Counted from the stretch's first letter, positions 48,319-57,979 are shown. The stretch is 64,000 nt of DNA from Pseudomonas sp. PSKL.D1 (GCF_028898945.1 NZ_CP118607.1:5132001-5196000); one strand, 5' to 3'. Program-made: numbers and translations. The notes: generated from the sequence alone by a model not told the origin.

Positions 48319-49332
48319 ATGTCGGCGGTACGCATCGGCCCATACACGTTACGCAACAACCTGATCCTCGCGCCCATGGCCGGGGTCACAGACCAGCCTT
48401 TCCGTACACTTTGCAAGCGCCTGGGCGCAGGCATGGTGGTGTCGGAAATGGTCAGCAGCGACATGAGCCTGTGGAACAGCCGCAAATCCAGCTTGCGCCG
48501 CATCCATGAAGGTGATCCCGAGCCGCGCTCGGTACAGATCGCCGGGGGTGATGCGCAGATGATGGCGGCAGCGGCCCGGGCCAATGTAGAAGCGGGAGCC
48601 CAGATCATTGATATCAACATGGGCTGCCCGGCAAAAAAAGTCTGCAACAAAGCAGCAGGCTCTGCTTTATTGAGAGATGAAGCATTGGTCAGCGAGATCC
48701 TCCACGCCGTGGTCGGTGCGGTGGATGTCCCGGTGACCCTGAAAATCCGCACGGGCTGGGACCGGGCGAACAAAAACGGCCTGAACGTGGCAAAAATTGC
48801 CGAACAGGCCGGCATCCAGGCGCTGGCGGTGCATGGCCGCACACGCGCCGACCTGTACACCGGCGAAGCCGAGTACGACACCATCGCTGCCATCAAGCAG
48901 GCGGTGTCCATTCCGGTTTTTGCCAACGGCGATATCACATCGCCAGAAAAGGCCCGGGCGGTGCTGGATGCCACCGGGGTCGACGGTCTGCTGATTGGCC
49001 GGGCTGCCCAAGGGCGGCCATGGATCTTTCGCGAGATCGAGCATTACCTGGGGACCGGCCAGCATTTGCCGGCCCCGCAGCTGGACGAAGTGGAACGTAT
49101 CCTGCTGGAGCACCTGGCCGCGCTGCACGCCTTCTATGGCGATGTGATGGGCGTACGTATTGCCCGCAAGCACGTTGGCTGGTACCTGGCGACACGACCC
49201 GGCGGCAAGGAGTTTCGCTCCCGGTTCAACGCTTTGGAAGACACACAAGCGCAGTGCGCCAACGTTCGTGCGTATTTCAACGAGCGTCGACAGAGCCTTG
49301 AGACAGAGGACGGACAAGGGGTGGCCGCATGA
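48319..49332 (+). CDS. dusB: tRNA-dihydrouridine synthase B
   Basis: 337 residues. FMN enzyme reducing uridine in the tRNA D-loop. TIM-barrel start [12 protein letters not shown], substrate/FMN residues SEMVSSDM, catalytic cysteine region [18 protein letters not shown], and [28 protein letters not shown]. It overlaps fis by 4 bp (ATGA). The dusB-fis operon is widely conserved in gammaproteobacteria. Confidence 0.96.
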   Translation: MSAVRIGPYTLRNNLILAPMAGVTDQPFRTLCKRLGAGMVVSEMVSSDMSLWNSRKSSLRRIHEGDPEPRSVQIAGGDAQMMAAAARANVEAGAQIIDINMGCPAKKVCNKAAGSALLRDEALVSEILHAVVGAVDVPVTLKIRTGWDRANKNGLNVAKIAEQAGIQALAVHGRTRADLYTGEAEYDTIAAIKQAVSIPVFANGDITSPEKARAVLDATGVDGLLIGRAAQGRPWIFREIEHYLGTGQHLPAPQLDEVERILLEHLAALHAFYGDVMGVRIARKHVGWYLATRPGGKEFRSRFNALEDTQAQCANVRAYFNERRQSLETEDGQGVAA

Positions 49333-49649
49333 CGATGATGACCGAGACATTAGTGAGTGGAACAACGCCCGTGAGCGACAACGCCAACCTCAAACAGCAC
49401 CTCAACACGCCGAGCGAAGAGGGTCAGACCCTTCGTGACAGCGTCGAAAAGGCGCTGCACAATTACTTCGCACACCTGGAAGGCGCTACCGTCACGGACG
49501 TGTACAACCTGGTGCTCTCCGAAGTCGAGGCGCCCCTGCTCGAAAGCGTGATGAACTACGTGAAGGGCAACCAGACCAAGGCCAGCGAGATGCTCGGACT
49601 TAACCGAGGCACCCTGCGCAAGAAGCTCAAGCAGTACGACTTGTTGTAA
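49329..49649 (+). CDS. fis: DNA-binding protein Fis
   Basis: 106 residues. Nucleoid protein and regulator that bends DNA. The C-terminal helix-turn-helix is conserved: [20 protein letters not shown], then [16 protein letters not shown]. The N-terminal part carries the short hairpin region. The start overlaps the dusB stop, so both are made from one message. Terminator at 49668-49700. Confidence 0.96.
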   Translation: MTMMTETLVSGTTPVSDNANLKQHLNTPSEEGQTLRDSVEKALHNYFAHLEGATVTDVYNLVLSEVEAPLLESVMNYVKGNQTKASEMLGLNRGTLRKKLKQYDLL

Positions 49650-49667
49650 AGCCAGAATCCCAATCAG

Positions 49668-49700
49668 AAAAGGCGGCTCCCAGACGGAGGCGCCTTTTTT
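49668..49700 (+). terminator. Rho-independent terminator after fis
   Basis: AGGCGGCTCC (49671-49680) pairs with GGAGGCGCCT (49686-49695) except one G-G, loop CAGAC, then six T ending at 49700. Confidence 0.85.
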
Positions 49701-49730
49701 GCTGACTCCACCGCGTTATTGGAATCCGAA

Positions 49731-51338
49731 ATGACCGACCAGACTACCCGCCTGCCAGTCCGCCGCGCCCTGATCAGCGTCTCCGACAAGACCGGTATCC
49801 TCGAATTCGCCCGTGAGCTGCAACAGCTCGGTGTCGAGATCCTGTCCACCGGCGGCACCTACAAGCTGCTCAAGGACAACGGCGTGAACGCGGTGGAAGT
49901 AGCCGACTACACCGGCTTCGCCGAAATGATGGATGGCCGGGTCAAGACCCTGCACCCGAAAATCCACGGTGGCATTCTGGGCCGTCGCGGCACCGATGAC
50001 GCCATCATGAGCGAGCACGGCATCAAGCCGATCGACCTGGTCGCGGTCAACCTGTACCCGTTCGAAGCCACCATTTCCAAGCCAGGCTGCGACCTGCCGA
50101 CTGCCATCGAGAACATCGACATCGGCGGCCCGACCATGGTTCGCTCGGCAGCCAAAAACCACAAAGACGTGGCCATCGTGGTCAATGCCAGCGACTACGC
50201 CAGCGTTCTGGAAGGCCTGAAGGCCGGCGGCCTGACCTACGCCCAGCGCTTCGACCTGATGCTCAAGGCGTTTGAGCACACTGCCGCCTACGACGGCATG
50301 ATCGCCAACTACATGGGCACCATCAACCAAGCGGTCGAGACCCTGAACACCGAAGGCCGCAGCGAGTTCCCGCGCACCTTCAACAGCCAGTTCGTCAAAG
50401 CCCAGGAAATGCGCTACGGCGAGAACCCGCACCAGAGCGCCGCGTTCTACGTCGAAGCCAAAAAAGGCGAAGCCAGCATCTCTACCGCCGTCCAGTTGCA
50501 GGGCAAAGAGCTGTCGTTCAACAACGTGGCCGACACCGACGCCGCGCTGGAGTGCGTGAAGAGCTTCGTCAAGCCTGCCTGCGTCATCGTCAAGCACGCC
50601 AACCCGTGCGGCGTGGCCGTGGTGCCTGAAGAAGAAGGCGGCATCCGCAAGGCCTACGACCTGGCTTACGCCACCGACACCGAGTCGGCATTCGGCGGCA
50701 TCATCGCGTTCAACCGCGAGCTGGACGGCGAAACCGCCAAGGCCATCGTCGAGCGCCAGTTCGTCGAAGTGATCATTGCCCCGAAAATCTCCCAGGCTGC
50801 CCGTGAAGTGGTTGCTGCCAAGCAGAACGTTCGCCTGCTGGAATGCGGCGAATGGCCAGCTGAGCGTGCCGCCGGTTGGGACTTCAAGCGCGTCAACGGT
50901 GGCCTGCTGGTGCAGAGCCGCGATATCGGCATGATCACTGCCGATGACCTGAAAATCGTTACCAAGCGTGCGCCAACCGAGCAAGAAGTCCACGACCTGG
51001 TGTTCGCCTGGAAAGTGGCCAAGTTCGTCAAGTCCAACGCCATTGTCTACGCCAAGCAGCGCCAGACCATCGGCGTGGGCGCTGGCCAGATGAGCCGCGT
51101 CAACTCGGCACGCATTGCTGCCATCAAGGCCGAACATGCCGGCCTGCAGGTTCAAGGTGCGGTCATGGCATCGGATGCGTTCTTCCCGTTCCGTGACGGC
51201 ATCGACAATGCGGCTAAAGTGGGTATCAGCGCCGTGATCCAGCCGGGTGGCTCGATGCGTGATGCCGAGGTGATTGCCGCTGCTGATGAAGCCGGCATTG
51301 CCATGGTGTTCACCGGTATGCGCCACTTCCGCCACTGA
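49731..51338 (+). CDS. purH: Bifunctional AICAR transformylase / IMP cyclohydrolase
   Basis: 535 residues. Last two steps of IMP synthesis. N-terminal MGS-like cyclohydrolase: [20 protein letters not shown] and [10 protein letters not shown]. Transformylase: [28 protein letters not shown] with the catalytic K-H pair. The start ATG 49731 is preferred to an in-frame TTG 12 nt upstream; the ribosome site is weak. Its 3' end is followed by a long self-complementary element before purD. Confidence 0.96.
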   Translation: MTDQTTRLPVRRALISVSDKTGILEFARELQQLGVEILSTGGTYKLLKDNGVNAVEVADYTGFAEMMDGRVKTLHPKIHGGILGRRGTDDAIMSEHGIKPIDLVAVNLYPFEATISKPGCDLPTAIENIDIGGPTMVRSAAKNHKDVAIVVNASDYASVLEGLKAGGLTYAQRFDLMLKAFEHTAAYDGMIANYMGTINQAVETLNTEGRSEFPRTFNSQFVKAQEMRYGENPHQSAAFYVEAKKGEASISTAVQLQGKELSFNNVADTDAALECVKSFVKPACVIVKHANPCGVAVVPEEEGGIRKAYDLAYATDTESAFGGIIAFNRELDGETAKAIVERQFVEVIIAPKISQAAREVVAAKQNVRLLECGEWPAERAAGWDFKRVNGGLLVQSRDIGMITADDLKIVTKRAPTEQEVHDLVFAWKVAKFVKSNAIVYAKQRQTIGVGAGQMSRVNSARIAAIKAEHAGLQVQGAVMASDAFFPFRDGIDNAAKVGISAVIQPGGSMRDAEVIAAADEAGIAMVFTGMRHFRH

Positions 51339-51352
51339 TTACGGCAATCGGC

Positions 51353-51465
51353 CGCACTGAAGCAGGCATCTGCTGCGTTGGGGCCGGTTCCGCTGATGCT
51401 CATTGCCAGAAGGCAACTCCGCTCATCGGAACCGGCCCCGCCTTGCATCTACCTGCTTCATTGCG
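51353..51465 (+). promoter_or_regulatory. 113-nt self-complementary element between purH and purD
   Basis: Outer arms 51353-51373 and 51445-51465 pair at 17 of 21 positions. Short internal loops (6 and 5 nt) separate them from a perfect 13-bp inner stem, GGGGCCGGTTCCG (51380-51392) with CGGAACCGGCCCC (51427-51439). Inside is TTGCC-AGAA-GGCAA (51403-51416). No T-tract follows. It does not look like the REP units of this window or any riboswitch I know. Confidence 0.6.
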
Positions 51466-51531
51466 ACCTCGTACAGCGAATACAGTACGGAAGGCCTTGC
51501 CTCCCGTTCGAAAGATCTTCGAGGTTTTGAC

Positions 51532-52827
51532 ATGAAAGTTTTGATCATCGGCAGCGGCGGCCGTGAGCACGCCCTGGCCTGGAAAGTCGCCCAGGACCCA
51601 CGCGTCGAAAAAGTCTTCGTTGCCCCGGGCAACGCTGGCACCGCCACTGAAGCCAAGTGCGAGAACGTTGCCATCGACGTGCTGGCCCTGGAGCAACTGG
51701 CCGATTTCGCCGAGAAGAACGTACAAATGACCATCGTCGGCCCGGAAGCGCCGCTGGTCAAAGGTGTGGTCGACCTGTTCCGCAGCCGTGGCCTGGATTG
51801 TTTCGGCCCAACCGCCGGCGCCGCCCAGCTGGAAGGTTCCAAAGCCTTCACCAAGGACTTCCTGGCCCGCCACAAGATCCCGACCGCCGACTACCAGAAC
51901 TTCACCGAGATCGAGCCTGCCCTGGCCTACCTTAAGGAAAAAGGCGCTCCGATCGTGATCAAGGCCGACGGCCTGGCTGCAGGTAAAGGCGTGATCGTTG
52001 CCATGACCCTGCAAGAAGCTGAAGACGCCGTGCGTGACATGTTGGCCGGCAACGCCTTTGGCGATGCGGGTTCGCGCGTTGTGATCGAAGAGTTCCTGGA
52101 CGGCGAAGAAGCCAGCTTCATCGTCATGGTCGACGGCCATAACGTGCTGCCCATGGCCACCAGCCAGGACCACAAGCGCGTCGGCGACCAGGACACCGGC
52201 CCGAACACCGGCGGCATGGGTGCCTACTCCCCTGCCCCGGTAGTTACCGCCGAAGTGCACCAGCGCGTGATGGACCAGGTGATCTGGCCGACCGTACGCG
52301 GCATGGCCAAGGAAGGCAACGTCTACACGGGCTTCCTGTACGCAGGCCTGATGATCGACAAGGCGGGCAACCCCAAGGTCATCGAGTTCAACTGCCGCTT
52401 CGGCGACCCGGAAACCCAGCCAGTCATGCTGCGCCTGGAGTCGAGCCTGGTACTGCTGGTTGAAGCCGCATTCGCCAAGGCACTGGACAAGGTCGAGGCC
52501 CAATGGGACCCGCGCCCGAGCCTGGGTATTGTGCTGGCTGCCGGTGGTTACCCGGGTGACTATGCCAAAGGCGACGTGATCAATGGCCTGGAAGCAGCCG
52601 CCGCGATCGAAGGCAAAGTCTTCCACGCTGGCACTTCGCTCAAAGATGGCCAGGTCGTGACTCAGGGCGGTCGTGTACTCTGCGCCACCGCCATGGGCAG
52701 CACCGTAGCCGACGCCCAGCAGCAAGCGTACCGTCTGGCCAAGGAAGTCAGCTGGAGCGGCAGCTTCTACCGTACCGACATCGGCTACCGGGCCATCGCC
52801 CGCGAGCGCGGTGAGCACCAGCAGTAA
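51532..52827 (+). CDS. purD: Phosphoribosylamine-glycine ligase
   Basis: 431 residues. Second step of purine synthesis, ATP-dependent. Seen: the N-terminal VLIIGSGGREHALAW, ATP-grasp part IVIKADGLAAGKGVIVA, DHKRVGDQDTGPNTGGMGAY, and VIEFNCRFGDPETQ. The ATG at 51532 follows GAGG by 8 nt. It stands with purH and in front of retS as in P. aeruginosa. Confidence 0.97.
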   Translation: MKVLIIGSGGREHALAWKVAQDPRVEKVFVAPGNAGTATEAKCENVAIDVLALEQLADFAEKNVQMTIVGPEAPLVKGVVDLFRSRGLDCFGPTAGAAQLEGSKAFTKDFLARHKIPTADYQNFTEIEPALAYLKEKGAPIVIKADGLAAGKGVIVAMTLQEAEDAVRDMLAGNAFGDAGSRVVIEEFLDGEEASFIVMVDGHNVLPMATSQDHKRVGDQDTGPNTGGMGAYSPAPVVTAEVHQRVMDQVIWPTVRGMAKEGNVYTGFLYAGLMIDKAGNPKVIEFNCRFGDPETQPVMLRLESSLVLLVEAAFAKALDKVEAQWDPRPSLGIVLAAGGYPGDYAKGDVINGLEAAAAIEGKVFHAGTSLKDGQVVTQGGRVLCATAMGSTVADAQQQAYRLAKEVSWSGSFYRTDIGYRAIARERGEHQQ

Positions 52828-52962
52828 GTTGTACCGAACTGCCGCAGCGCCTTGGGCCTGCGGCATTCGGCTCGTCGACAGGGTTCTACTGGGGCCTTGC
52901 CTTCGACTTGGCGCGCCGCGCATAGTAATTACACGGCATTTCAGCTAGGAAGGGATCTCGTA

Positions 52963-55737
52963 GTGCGTCGGCTTCGGATTGCCACAACTCTGATCGTCAG
53001 CTTGCTGACCCTGCTCTGCCTTCTACCGGCTTCGGCTGACCAGGGCGGAGGTTGGTCCGTGCTGCTCGATGAGCAGGCCAACCTGCAGCTGAGCGATGTT
53101 CGCTCCGATCGCTATCGCAGTCAGTTCAGCCCGATTATTCTCGCCGACCTTGATGCCGCGCCCGCCGAGCAGGCCTTATGGTTGCACTATCGCCTGGCAC
53201 CAGGTGAGCAGGAGCAACTGCTTAGGGTTTTTGCCCCCGACCTTTCCCGCCTCGACCTGTATGCCCTGGACGGTGACCGCCTGCTGCGCCAGCTGCACCA
53301 CGGGCGTCAGGCCGGCAACGCCAGCCCCACGCTGCGCGGCAGCGACCATGTATTGCCACTGCCCAACAGCCAGCAAACGCTGGATATTTACCTGCGTCTG
53401 GTGTCAGAGCACCAATTGCGCCCTGCCGTCAGCCTTGAACCGGCAGCGGTTGCGGCCTCCGATCAGAGCCAGACTTTGCTGTTCGGCATGCTTTTCGGCA
53501 GTTTGGTGATGCTGATCCTGCACAACCTGATCCGCTTCTTCTATACACGTTCCAGCACCACGCTGATTCTTGCCCTTTACCACGGCCTCATGCTGCTCAG
53601 CGGGCTAATTCTGCTCAACCTCAGCGGCCCTTGGTGGCACCTGTGGCACAGTGCACAAACCCCGGCTGCCTACCTGACACTGGTGCTGGCGGGCATGGCA
53701 GGCCTGTTTTTCACTCAGCATTTCTTCTCGCCCTGCAACTCGGCACAACTCAACCGCCTTCTGCAGGCGGAACTGTTGATCACCGCGGTCAGCGGATTGA
53801 TCCTGCTGTTCGTCGACACACTGCCGCTCAACCTGATGACTTATGCCCTGCTTGCTCTGGGCAGCGTGACCATGCTGCTGGTCAGCAGCTATCACTGGTA
53901 CAAAGGCTATGCGCCCGCCCGGCTGTTCAGCCTTGCCATGGTGGTATTCAACCTGGGAGGCTTGGTGCTGCTACCGGCCCTGCTGGGCCTGACCCGCACC
54001 TCCACGCCGTGGCTGCTGTGTATTTTGCTGGGGTTGACCGCGGTCAGTGGCCTGCTGCTGAACCTGGCCGTCAGTGAACGCTTGCGAAGGATGAGCGAGG
54101 AGCGCTTCAGCGCCAGCCGCGCCCTCGCTGCCAGCGACGCTGAAATCAATGCCAAAGCCGAGTTCCTGGCCAAGATCAGCCACGAAATCCGCACCCCCAT
54201 GAATGGCGTATTGGGCATGACCGAGCTGCTGCTTGGCACGCCGCTGTCAGTCAAGCAGCGTGACTACGTACAAACCATCCACAGCGCCGGTAACGAACTG
54301 CTCACGCTGATCAACGAAATTCTCGACATTTCCAAGCTGGAATCACGGCAGATCGAACTGGACGATGTGCAGTTCGACCTCAACGCCCTGATCGAGGATT
54401 GCCTGAACATTTTCCGCGCCAAGGCCGAACAGCAGAACATCGAACTAATCAGTTTCACCCAGCCGCAAGTGCCCAGAGTGATCAGTGGCGACCCCACTCG
54501 GCTGCGCCAGGCATTGTCGAGCCTGCTTGAAAACGCCCTGAAAAACACCGAGCAGGGTGAAATCCTGCTGGTAGTTGCGCTGGACCAGCGCGGTGAGGTG
54601 CCGCGCCTGCGTATCGCCGTTCAGGACAGCGGTGAACCACTGCCCGCCGCCGAGCGCGAAGCGCTGCTGCAGGCCGAGTTGCACAGCCACCAGTTCCTCT
54701 CCAGTAACAAGCTTGGCGGCCATTTGGGCCTGGTCATTGCCAAACAATTGATCGGGTTGATGCAGGGCGAGTTCGGCATCAAGAGCAGCACCAGCATGGG
54801 CAATACTTTGTGGCTGACCCTGCCCCTGGACCCTGCGCGCCTTGAACAGCCGCCTGCTGACCCCGACGGTCCCCTGCGCGATGCCCGCGTGCTGGTCGTG
54901 GACGACAACGACACCTGCCGCAAAGTACTGGTGCAACAATGCAGCGCCTGGGGCATGAACGTGAGTGCAGTGCCCTCAGGCAAGGAAGCATTGGCTTTAT
55001 TGCGCACCAAAGCGCACCTGCGCGACTACTTCGACGCCGTGCTGCTGGACCAGAACATGCCTGGCATGACCGGTATGCAACTGGCCGCCAAAATCAAGGA
55101 AGACCCAAGCCTCAATCACGACATCCTGGTGGTGATGCTCACAGGTATCAGCAACGCACCGAGCAAGGTCATCGCCCGCAATGCAGGGGTCAAGCGTATT
55201 CTGGCAAAACCGGTGGCCGGGTATACCCTCAAAACCACACTGGCCGAGGAGCTGGCCCAACGCGGCCGTGAGCAGACGTTGCCCGTATCAGTGCCGAGTT
55301 CGCAACCCTCGCTGGAACTCCCCGGCGACTTCCGCGTATTGGTCGCCGAAGACAACACCATTTCCACCAAGGTAATCCGCGGCATGCTGGGCAAGCTCAA
55401 CCTTGAACCAGACACTGCCAGCAACGGCGAAGAAGCCCTGCAAGCCATGAAAGCCCAGCGCTATGACCTGGTGCTGATGGACTGCGAAATGCCGATACTC
55501 GATGGCTTCTCCGCAACCCAGCAACTGCGCGCATGGGAAGTCGCCAATCAGCGCCAGCGCACCCCGGTAGTGGCGTTGACAGCGCACATTCTTGCCGAAC
55601 ACAAGGAGCGCGCACGGTTGTCTGGCATGGATGGCCATATGGCCAAGCCTGTGGAGCTGTCGCAACTGCGAGAGCTCATTCAATACTGGGCTTGTCACAG
55701 AGAAGCCAAGGCGGATGACCCCCTGCAAACCTCCTGA
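52963..55737 (+). CDS. retS: Hybrid sensor kinase RetS
   Basis: 924 residues. Signal peptide, 7TMR-DISMED2 periplasmic domain (about 35-165), seven membrane helices (about 175-370), HisKA with H407 (AKISHEIRTPMNG), degenerate HATPase (DSGEPLP instead of D-x-G-x-G), then REC1 (D696 in LLDQNMPG) and REC2 (D840 in LMDCEMPI). RetS blocks GacS and so keeps the cell in acute or motile mode. Position after purD matches P. aeruginosa. GTG start with AGGAAGG upstream. Confidence 0.93.
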   Translation: MRRLRIATTLIVSLLTLLCLLPASADQGGGWSVLLDEQANLQLSDVRSDRYRSQFSPIILADLDAAPAEQALWLHYRLAPGEQEQLLRVFAPDLSRLDLYALDGDRLLRQLHHGRQAGNASPTLRGSDHVLPLPNSQQTLDIYLRLVSEHQLRPAVSLEPAAVAASDQSQTLLFGMLFGSLVMLILHNLIRFFYTRSSTTLILALYHGLMLLSGLILLNLSGPWWHLWHSAQTPAAYLTLVLAGMAGLFFTQHFFSPCNSAQLNRLLQAELLITAVSGLILLFVDTLPLNLMTYALLALGSVTMLLVSSYHWYKGYAPARLFSLAMVVFNLGGLVLLPALLGLTRTSTPWLLCILLGLTAVSGLLLNLAVSERLRRMSEERFSASRALAASDAEINAKAEFLAKISHEIRTPMNGVLGMTELLLGTPLSVKQRDYVQTIHSAGNELLTLINEILDISKLESRQIELDDVQFDLNALIEDCLNIFRAKAEQQNIELISFTQPQVPRVISGDPTRLRQALSSLLENALKNTEQGEILLVVALDQRGEVPRLRIAVQDSGEPLPAAEREALLQAELHSHQFLSSNKLGGHLGLVIAKQLIGLMQGEFGIKSSTSMGNTLWLTLPLDPARLEQPPADPDGPLRDARVLVVDDNDTCRKVLVQQCSAWGMNVSAVPSGKEALALLRTKAHLRDYFDAVLLDQNMPGMTGMQLAAKIKEDPSLNHDILVVMLTGISNAPSKVIARNAGVKRILAKPVAGYTLKTTLAEELAQRGREQTLPVSVPSSQPSLELPGDFRVLVAEDNTISTKVIRGMLGKLNLEPDTASNGEEALQAMKAQRYDLVLMDCEMPILDGFSATQQLRAWEVANQRQRTPVVALTAHILAEHKERARLSGMDGHMAKPVELSQLRELIQYWACHREAKADDPLQTS

Positions 55738-55776
55738 TCTATAGTGGCTGCATCGGCCCCGCCAGGAACACTTCCC

Positions 55777-56373
55777 ATGCTCCATGAGTTATTCAGCGTC
55801 TACCTCAAGATGCTTGTGCTCTACAGCCCGTTTTTCGTGCTGTCCTGCTTCATCAGCCTTACCCGTGGCCACTCCAGCAAAGAGCGCAAGCACCTGGCCT
55901 GGAAGGTGGCATTCGCCGTGCTGGTCGCCAGTGTGTTGCTGTATCTGTTTGGCAGGGTGATTTTTGGCGTTTTCGGCATCACGGCCGATGCCTTCCGCAT
56001 TGGTGCCGGCAGCGTGTTGTTCATTTCGGCCTTGGGCATGGCCCAAGGCAAGCCAGCCGTACAGGCGGACAATGTGCAGCAGGATGTAACCATCGTGCCC
56101 TTGACCATCCCGCTGACGGTAGGCCCGGGCACCATCGGTGCCCTGCTGGTAATGGGGGTTGGCCAGCCGCATTGGGACGATAAACTGCTGGCCATCATCA
56201 GCATCGCGCTTGCCAGTTTTACCGTGGGCCTGGTGCTGTACCTTTCGCACGGTATAGAGCGGCTGCTTGGCGACCAGGGCCTGCAGATCGTCAGCCGCCT
56301 GATGGGGCTGTTCGTCTGCGCCCTGGCGGCGCAGATCATCTTCACCGGGATCAAGGGTTACCTGGCACTTTGA
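55777..56373 (+). CDS. MarC-family (UPF0056) membrane protein
   Basis: 198 residues with about six membrane helices. Conserved IVPLTIPLTVGPGTIGALLVMG is typical of MarC (shown in part as PLTIPLTVGPGTIG). The biological role of MarC is unknown despite the name. AGGAA lies 8 nt before ATG 55777. It is convergent with the unrecognised pair downstream. Confidence 0.9.
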   Translation: MLHELFSVYLKMLVLYSPFFVLSCFISLTRGHSSKERKHLAWKVAFAVLVASVLLYLFGRVIFGVFGITADAFRIGAGSVLFISALGMAQGKPAVQADNVQQDVTIVPLTIPLTVGPGTIGALLVMGVGQPHWDDKLLAIISIALASFTVGLVLYLSHGIERLLGDQGLQIVSRLMGLFVCALAAQIIFTGIKGYLAL

Positions 56374-56421
56374 CTTGTGTGGCTTAATTACGACACATCG
56401 TTAAGCAGTGATACGGGAAAT

Positions 56422-57123
56422 TTACCCTCGGTTTCCAACGTGAGTGATACCCGGAAGTAAAATGGGGCAGATGTACTGATCACGCAGATCCTCTAACCGC
56501 TCCTCCAACAGCGGGCTGATTTCGCGCAGCACACTTTCTTGCACCATATAAGTACCCGAGTACGTACTCACATCCCGTACATAGGTGTTTTCAAAGCACC
56601 GCCTTGGCGCTGAATGCACCACTGGCTCGGAGCTGCAAAATGAAAGCTCACTGCTGACAATCAGCGCATCGGGTAAGAGCACCCGGCATTCCAGCGTTAT
56701 CCGGGCGCCGCTCGAGCAGCCCATGGCGTTAATGCATTCCGCCCATAAAGCCTGTTGTGCAGGGCGCCCCTCCAGCGCAACGAATGCGTTCAGACAGGTG
56801 TCTACCTTGGGATGCCACTTTCTGGCCAATTGCCTGGACAAGTTGCGGTGCAAAGTATCGAACACGTCCAGCGCCGGTTCGTTTTTCAGCGTTGATGCCG
56901 TATGGCTATCCGAGACGGTACTTACGCACCCAAGTGAAGCCTGGGTGGCATGGTAATGCCTGTACCAATCGCTGATATCACCTGGCGCGGATACGTTGTT
57001 TTTGGTATCGAGGTAAGCGCACAACTGTACGTTCAAAAGGTCTTTAACCTGATGGTCACTCAACGCTGCCGATGCCAGCACCAGACTGTTGCCGTTGAGC
57101 CAAAGCTTGAAATCCTGCGACAT
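56422..57123 (-). CDS. Unrecognised protein A of a two-gene cassette
   Basis: 233 residues, no signal peptide or TM. AGGAGG lies 4 nt before the ATG. I do not recognise the family. Visible: MSQDFKLWLNGNSLVLAS at the N-terminus, ISDWYRHYHATQASLGCVS (about 50-68), a helical middle, ITLECRV, and VSTYSGTYMVQE near the end. These motifs recur in loose form in the product of the next gene upstream. Coding DNA is visibly richer in A and T than the neighbours, suggesting transfer. Confidence 0.75.
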   Translation of the reverse strand: MSQDFKLWLNGNSLVLASAALSDHQVKDLLNVQLCAYLDTKNNVSAPGDISDWYRHYHATQASLGCVSTVSDSHTASTLKNEPALDVFDTLHRNLSRQLARKWHPKVDTCLNAFVALEGRPAQQALWAECINAMGCSSGARITLECRVLLPDALIVSSELSFCSSEPVVHSAPRRCFENTYVRDVSTYSGTYMVQESVLREISPLLEERLEDLRDQYICPILLPGITHVGNRG

Positions 57124-57142
57124 GGGGCCTCCTGGGTCAGAA

Positions 57143-57166
57143 GCACCGGCGCTGGAGCACCGGTGC
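57143..57166 (-). repeat. Intercistronic hairpin in the cassette
   Basis: GCACCGG (57143-57149) and CCGGTGC (57160-57166) form a perfect 7-bp stem with a 10-nt loop between the two genes. It may set the ratio of the two proteins or protect the mRNA. Confidence 0.45.
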
Positions 57167-57172
57167 GGCATA

Positions 57173-57856
57173 TCAGCGCTTGAGTTTCAGCGACAGCAGC
57201 GTTGCACGGGCATTACCGTGAACACGGCTGATCAGGACATCGCGATTCGCTTCATACAGGCTACGATGCAAGGAAAGCGCCGCCGAGCCCGTATAGTTGC
57301 TGGTACCACTGCTGCTCCACTTGAACAGCAGATAGTTCGCATCTTTATCAGGTTCGGCATCGGTCTGAATTGCACTCAGCAGCATGACCACTTCGCCCGA
57401 AGCAGACTCGTCGCACTTGGCGAGCGAGAGCCCGGTTCTATCTTCTTCGTGGCTTTTACGGTTCAGAATTTCGACGGCTTCCTCGCTGTTCGCGAGCGTC
57501 GAAATGATCGACTTGCCCAAATCCAGCGCGCCTGCGGCACCATTCCCGGAAATGAAGCCAATTGCAGCTTGCAGCCCTTTACCGACAAGATTGCTCAGGT
57601 CAAGCTTCATGTTGCTGTCAGAAATCTGGGACAGTTCGTAATTGATGGGCAACCAGCCGCACTGCTGCATGACCTGGATGTACATGTCGAACCACTCGGC
57701 AGTCTGCTTCTTCGGATGGTACTCAGCAGTTGCCGCCTGGTTAGCAAAAACATGGCACTCTTTTGCCGCGTTTTTGCTCGCCTCGCTCATGTGATCCTGA
57801 AACAAGAACACATTCTTGTCTTCGAGCACTTCGATGTGGTGATTGGCGTCGGTCAT
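57173..57856 (-). CDS. Unrecognised protein B of a two-gene cassette
   Basis: 227 residues, no signal peptide. AAGGAG lies 6 nt before the ATG. Order: an N-terminal helix (HMSEASKNAAKECHVFANQA), then AEWFDMYIQVMQQCGWLP (about 52-69), an amphipathic Gly/Ala-rich helix (LSNLVGKGLQAAIGFISG, about 88-105), LSLAKCDE, and a beta-rich end with SSGTSNYTGSAALSL. Function unknown. The Gly/Ala helix could insert in a membrane, but this is only a guess. It reads in the same direction as cobJ, 120 bp upstream. Confidence 0.78.
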   Translation of the reverse strand: MTDANHHIEVLEDKNVFLFQDHMSEASKNAAKECHVFANQAATAEYHPKKQTAEWFDMYIQVMQQCGWLPINYELSQISDSNMKLDLSNLVGKGLQAAIGFISGNGAAGALDLGKSIISTLANSEEAVEILNRKSHEEDRTGLSLAKCDESASGEVVMLLSAIQTDAEPDKDANYLLFKWSSSGTSNYTGSAALSLHRSLYEANRDVLISRVHGNARATLLSLKLKR

Positions 57857-57953
57857 TACAAACTCCTTGGTAGATTTAGGCAGGCGTATTGCCCCCTGCG
57901 CCTAATCAACCTACGAGAAGTAACCCGCTCATCCTTGAGCGAAATGCTTCCTT

Positions 57954-57979
57954 TGACACAGGGTTTACTACCTGTGTCA
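57954..57979. promoter_or_regulatory. Perfect 9-bp dyad at the cobJ stop
   Basis: TGACACAGG (57954-57962), 8-nt loop, CCTGTGTCA (57971-57979). The right arm overlaps the cobJ stop codon. Without a T-tract on the cobJ strand it is not a standard terminator; it could be an operator for the pair downstream. A second dyad CGCTCA-TCCT-TGAGCG lies at about 57927-57942. Confidence 0.5.

Noticed and set aside
49716..51335. 539-codon open frame on the minus strand, exactly opposite purH
   Set aside because: It mirrors purH codon structure in a GC-rich genome, has no ribosome site or recognisable domain, and purH is certain.
56422..57856. Prophage or insertion-sequence cargo
   Set aside because: No integrase, transposase, terminal inverted repeats or target-site duplication were seen around the two genes, so only transfer of unknown kind can be suggested.
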